5,760 bases of DNA from Pseudomonadota bacterium (lineage in GTDB: Bacteria; Pseudomonadota; Alphaproteobacteria; Acetobacterales; Acetobacteraceae), in assembly GCA_021784255.1 (NCBI GenBank), contig JAJXSZ010000199.1, forward strand, positions 1 through 5,760, written 5' to 3'. Positions 5,201-5,760 of the stretch are shown here, one piece after another. How positions within the stretch are numbered: position 1 is the first letter of the stretch; each line of letters begins with the position of its first letter. Both the position numbers and the translations under genes were made by a program. The notes beneath the pieces were generated by a model that saw nothing but the letters and a program-made list of their open reading frames with translations, ran no database searches and was not told where the DNA came from.

Positions 5201-5760
5201 TCAATCCGCGGCGATGAAGCCGCCGCCCAGCACGCGCGTGCCCTCGTAGAGCACGCAGGCCTGGCCCGGGGCGGCGCGGGCCGGGGCGTCGAGCAGCACC
5301 GCGAAAGCCCCGCCCTCAGGCAAGAGTTCCGCCGCGCGCGGCGCCTCGCCGGAGCGCAGCTTCGCCGTCACCCGCCGCGGTGACGGGCACGCAAGCCAGT
5401 TCGGCTCGGCGAGGCGCACCAGGCGCGCGCCGCCCTCGCGCGGGCCGACGACGACACGGTTGGCGCCGGGCTCGATGCGCGTCACCACGCGCTGCGCGGA
5501 TCCGTCGGCCGGCAGGCCGAGGCGCTTCGCCTGGCCGATCGTGTAGCGGGCAATACCCCGATGCGTGCCAAGCACAGTCCCGGCCTCGTCGACGATCGCG
5601 CCGGGGGCCAGCGCCTCGGGGCGCAGCGTGCCCACGATGTCGGCATGGTCGCCCGCCGGGACGAAGCAGATGTCCTGGCTGTCCGGCTTGGCAGCGACCG
5701 GCAGGCCGAGGCGGGCGGCATGGGCACGCACGGCGTTCTTGTCCGCCATCGTGCCGAGCG
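5201..5760 (-). CDS. mnmA: tRNA-specific 2-thiouridylase MnmA, C-terminal part (5' end off window)
   Basis: MnmA is a cytoplasmic enzyme that thiolates the wobble uridine of tRNA-Lys, -Glu and -Gln using ATP and a persulfide relay. About 185 residues are visible of a family length near 360-400. The N-terminal PP-loop ATPase domain (SGGVDS) and first catalytic cysteine lie beyond the right edge. DSQDICFVPAGDHADIV contains the second catalytic cysteine (codon 5666-5668). VLGTHRGIARYTIGQAKRLG marks the central domain, and the remainder is the beta-barrel ending LGGGFIAAD. The frame continues upstream of the ATG at 5747-5749 with Leu-Gly-Thr, matching the family's internal PLG-x-M/L-x-K segment, so that ATG is internal. 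The TGA stop is at 5201-5203. The neighbouring tRNA-Met is not a known substrate, having C at position 34. Confidence 0.95.
   Translation of the reverse strand, partial: LGTMADKNAVRAHAARLGLPVAAKPDSQDICFVPAGDHADIVGTLRPEALAPGAIVDEAGTVLGTHRGIARYTIGQAKRLGLPADGSAQRVVTRIEPGANRVVVGPREGGARLVRLAEPNWLACPSPRRVTAKLRSGEAPRAAELLPEGGAFAVLLDAPARAAPGQACVLYEGTRVLGGGFIAAD

Noticed and set aside
1..5760. CRISPR array, prophage, insertion sequence gene or defence island
   Set aside because: No regularly spaced direct repeats, integrase, transposase or defence motif was seen in any frame. All substantial coding sequence is core metabolism.

Overview
This high-GC window looks like ordinary chromosomal sequence from an alphaproteobacterium. 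An acetic-acid-bacteria or Rhodospirillales relative (Acetobacteraceae-like) fits best. The basis is the style of the cytochrome b/c1 and elongator tRNA-Met sequences, the TSCPD/zinc-ribbon type of class II ribonucleotide reductase, and AGAGC-type intergenic palindromes. The taxonomic call comes from recognising sequence style, not from a search.

Layout. Bases 2-703 are the C-terminal half of cytochrome b (petB), cut by the left edge. The gene overlaps by one base with petC, cytochrome c1 (703-1473), so these are the last two genes of a bc1-complex (petABC) operon. Eleven bases further on, same strand, is mtnP, an S-methyl-5'-thioadenosine phosphorylase (1485-2378). A 241-bp intergenic stretch packed with hairpins (2379-2619) precedes nrdJ, a complete coenzyme-B12-dependent class II ribonucleotide reductase (2620-4941). 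After it, 144 bp again filled with palindromes separates nrdJ from two minus-strand genes that converge on it: an elongator tRNA-Met(CAU) (5086-5160) and, upstream of it, the C-terminal half of mnmA (5201-5760), cut by the right edge.

Function. The genes serve respiratory electron transfer (quinol to cytochrome c), recycling of the polyamine/SAM by-product methylthioadenosine, oxygen-independent dNTP synthesis, translation and wobble-uridine thiolation. No single pathway links them. This is core metabolism, and I see no phage, transposase, CRISPR, toxin or defence gene.

The most interesting non-coding signal is a pair of related inverted repeats on either side of nrdJ (2441-2499 and 4939-5001). 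They share GAGCAACTT and a CCGGTCYGCCTGARCC half-stem, and one stem position differs by a compensatory T-A to C-G change. A second shared 12-mer, ATCCGGCCAGAC, accompanies each. These look like copies of a dispersed palindromic repeat family. One copy overlaps the nrdJ stop codon, and a related TAGAGC motif overlaps the mtnP stop codon. I found no convincing evidence of an undescribed multi-gene system.
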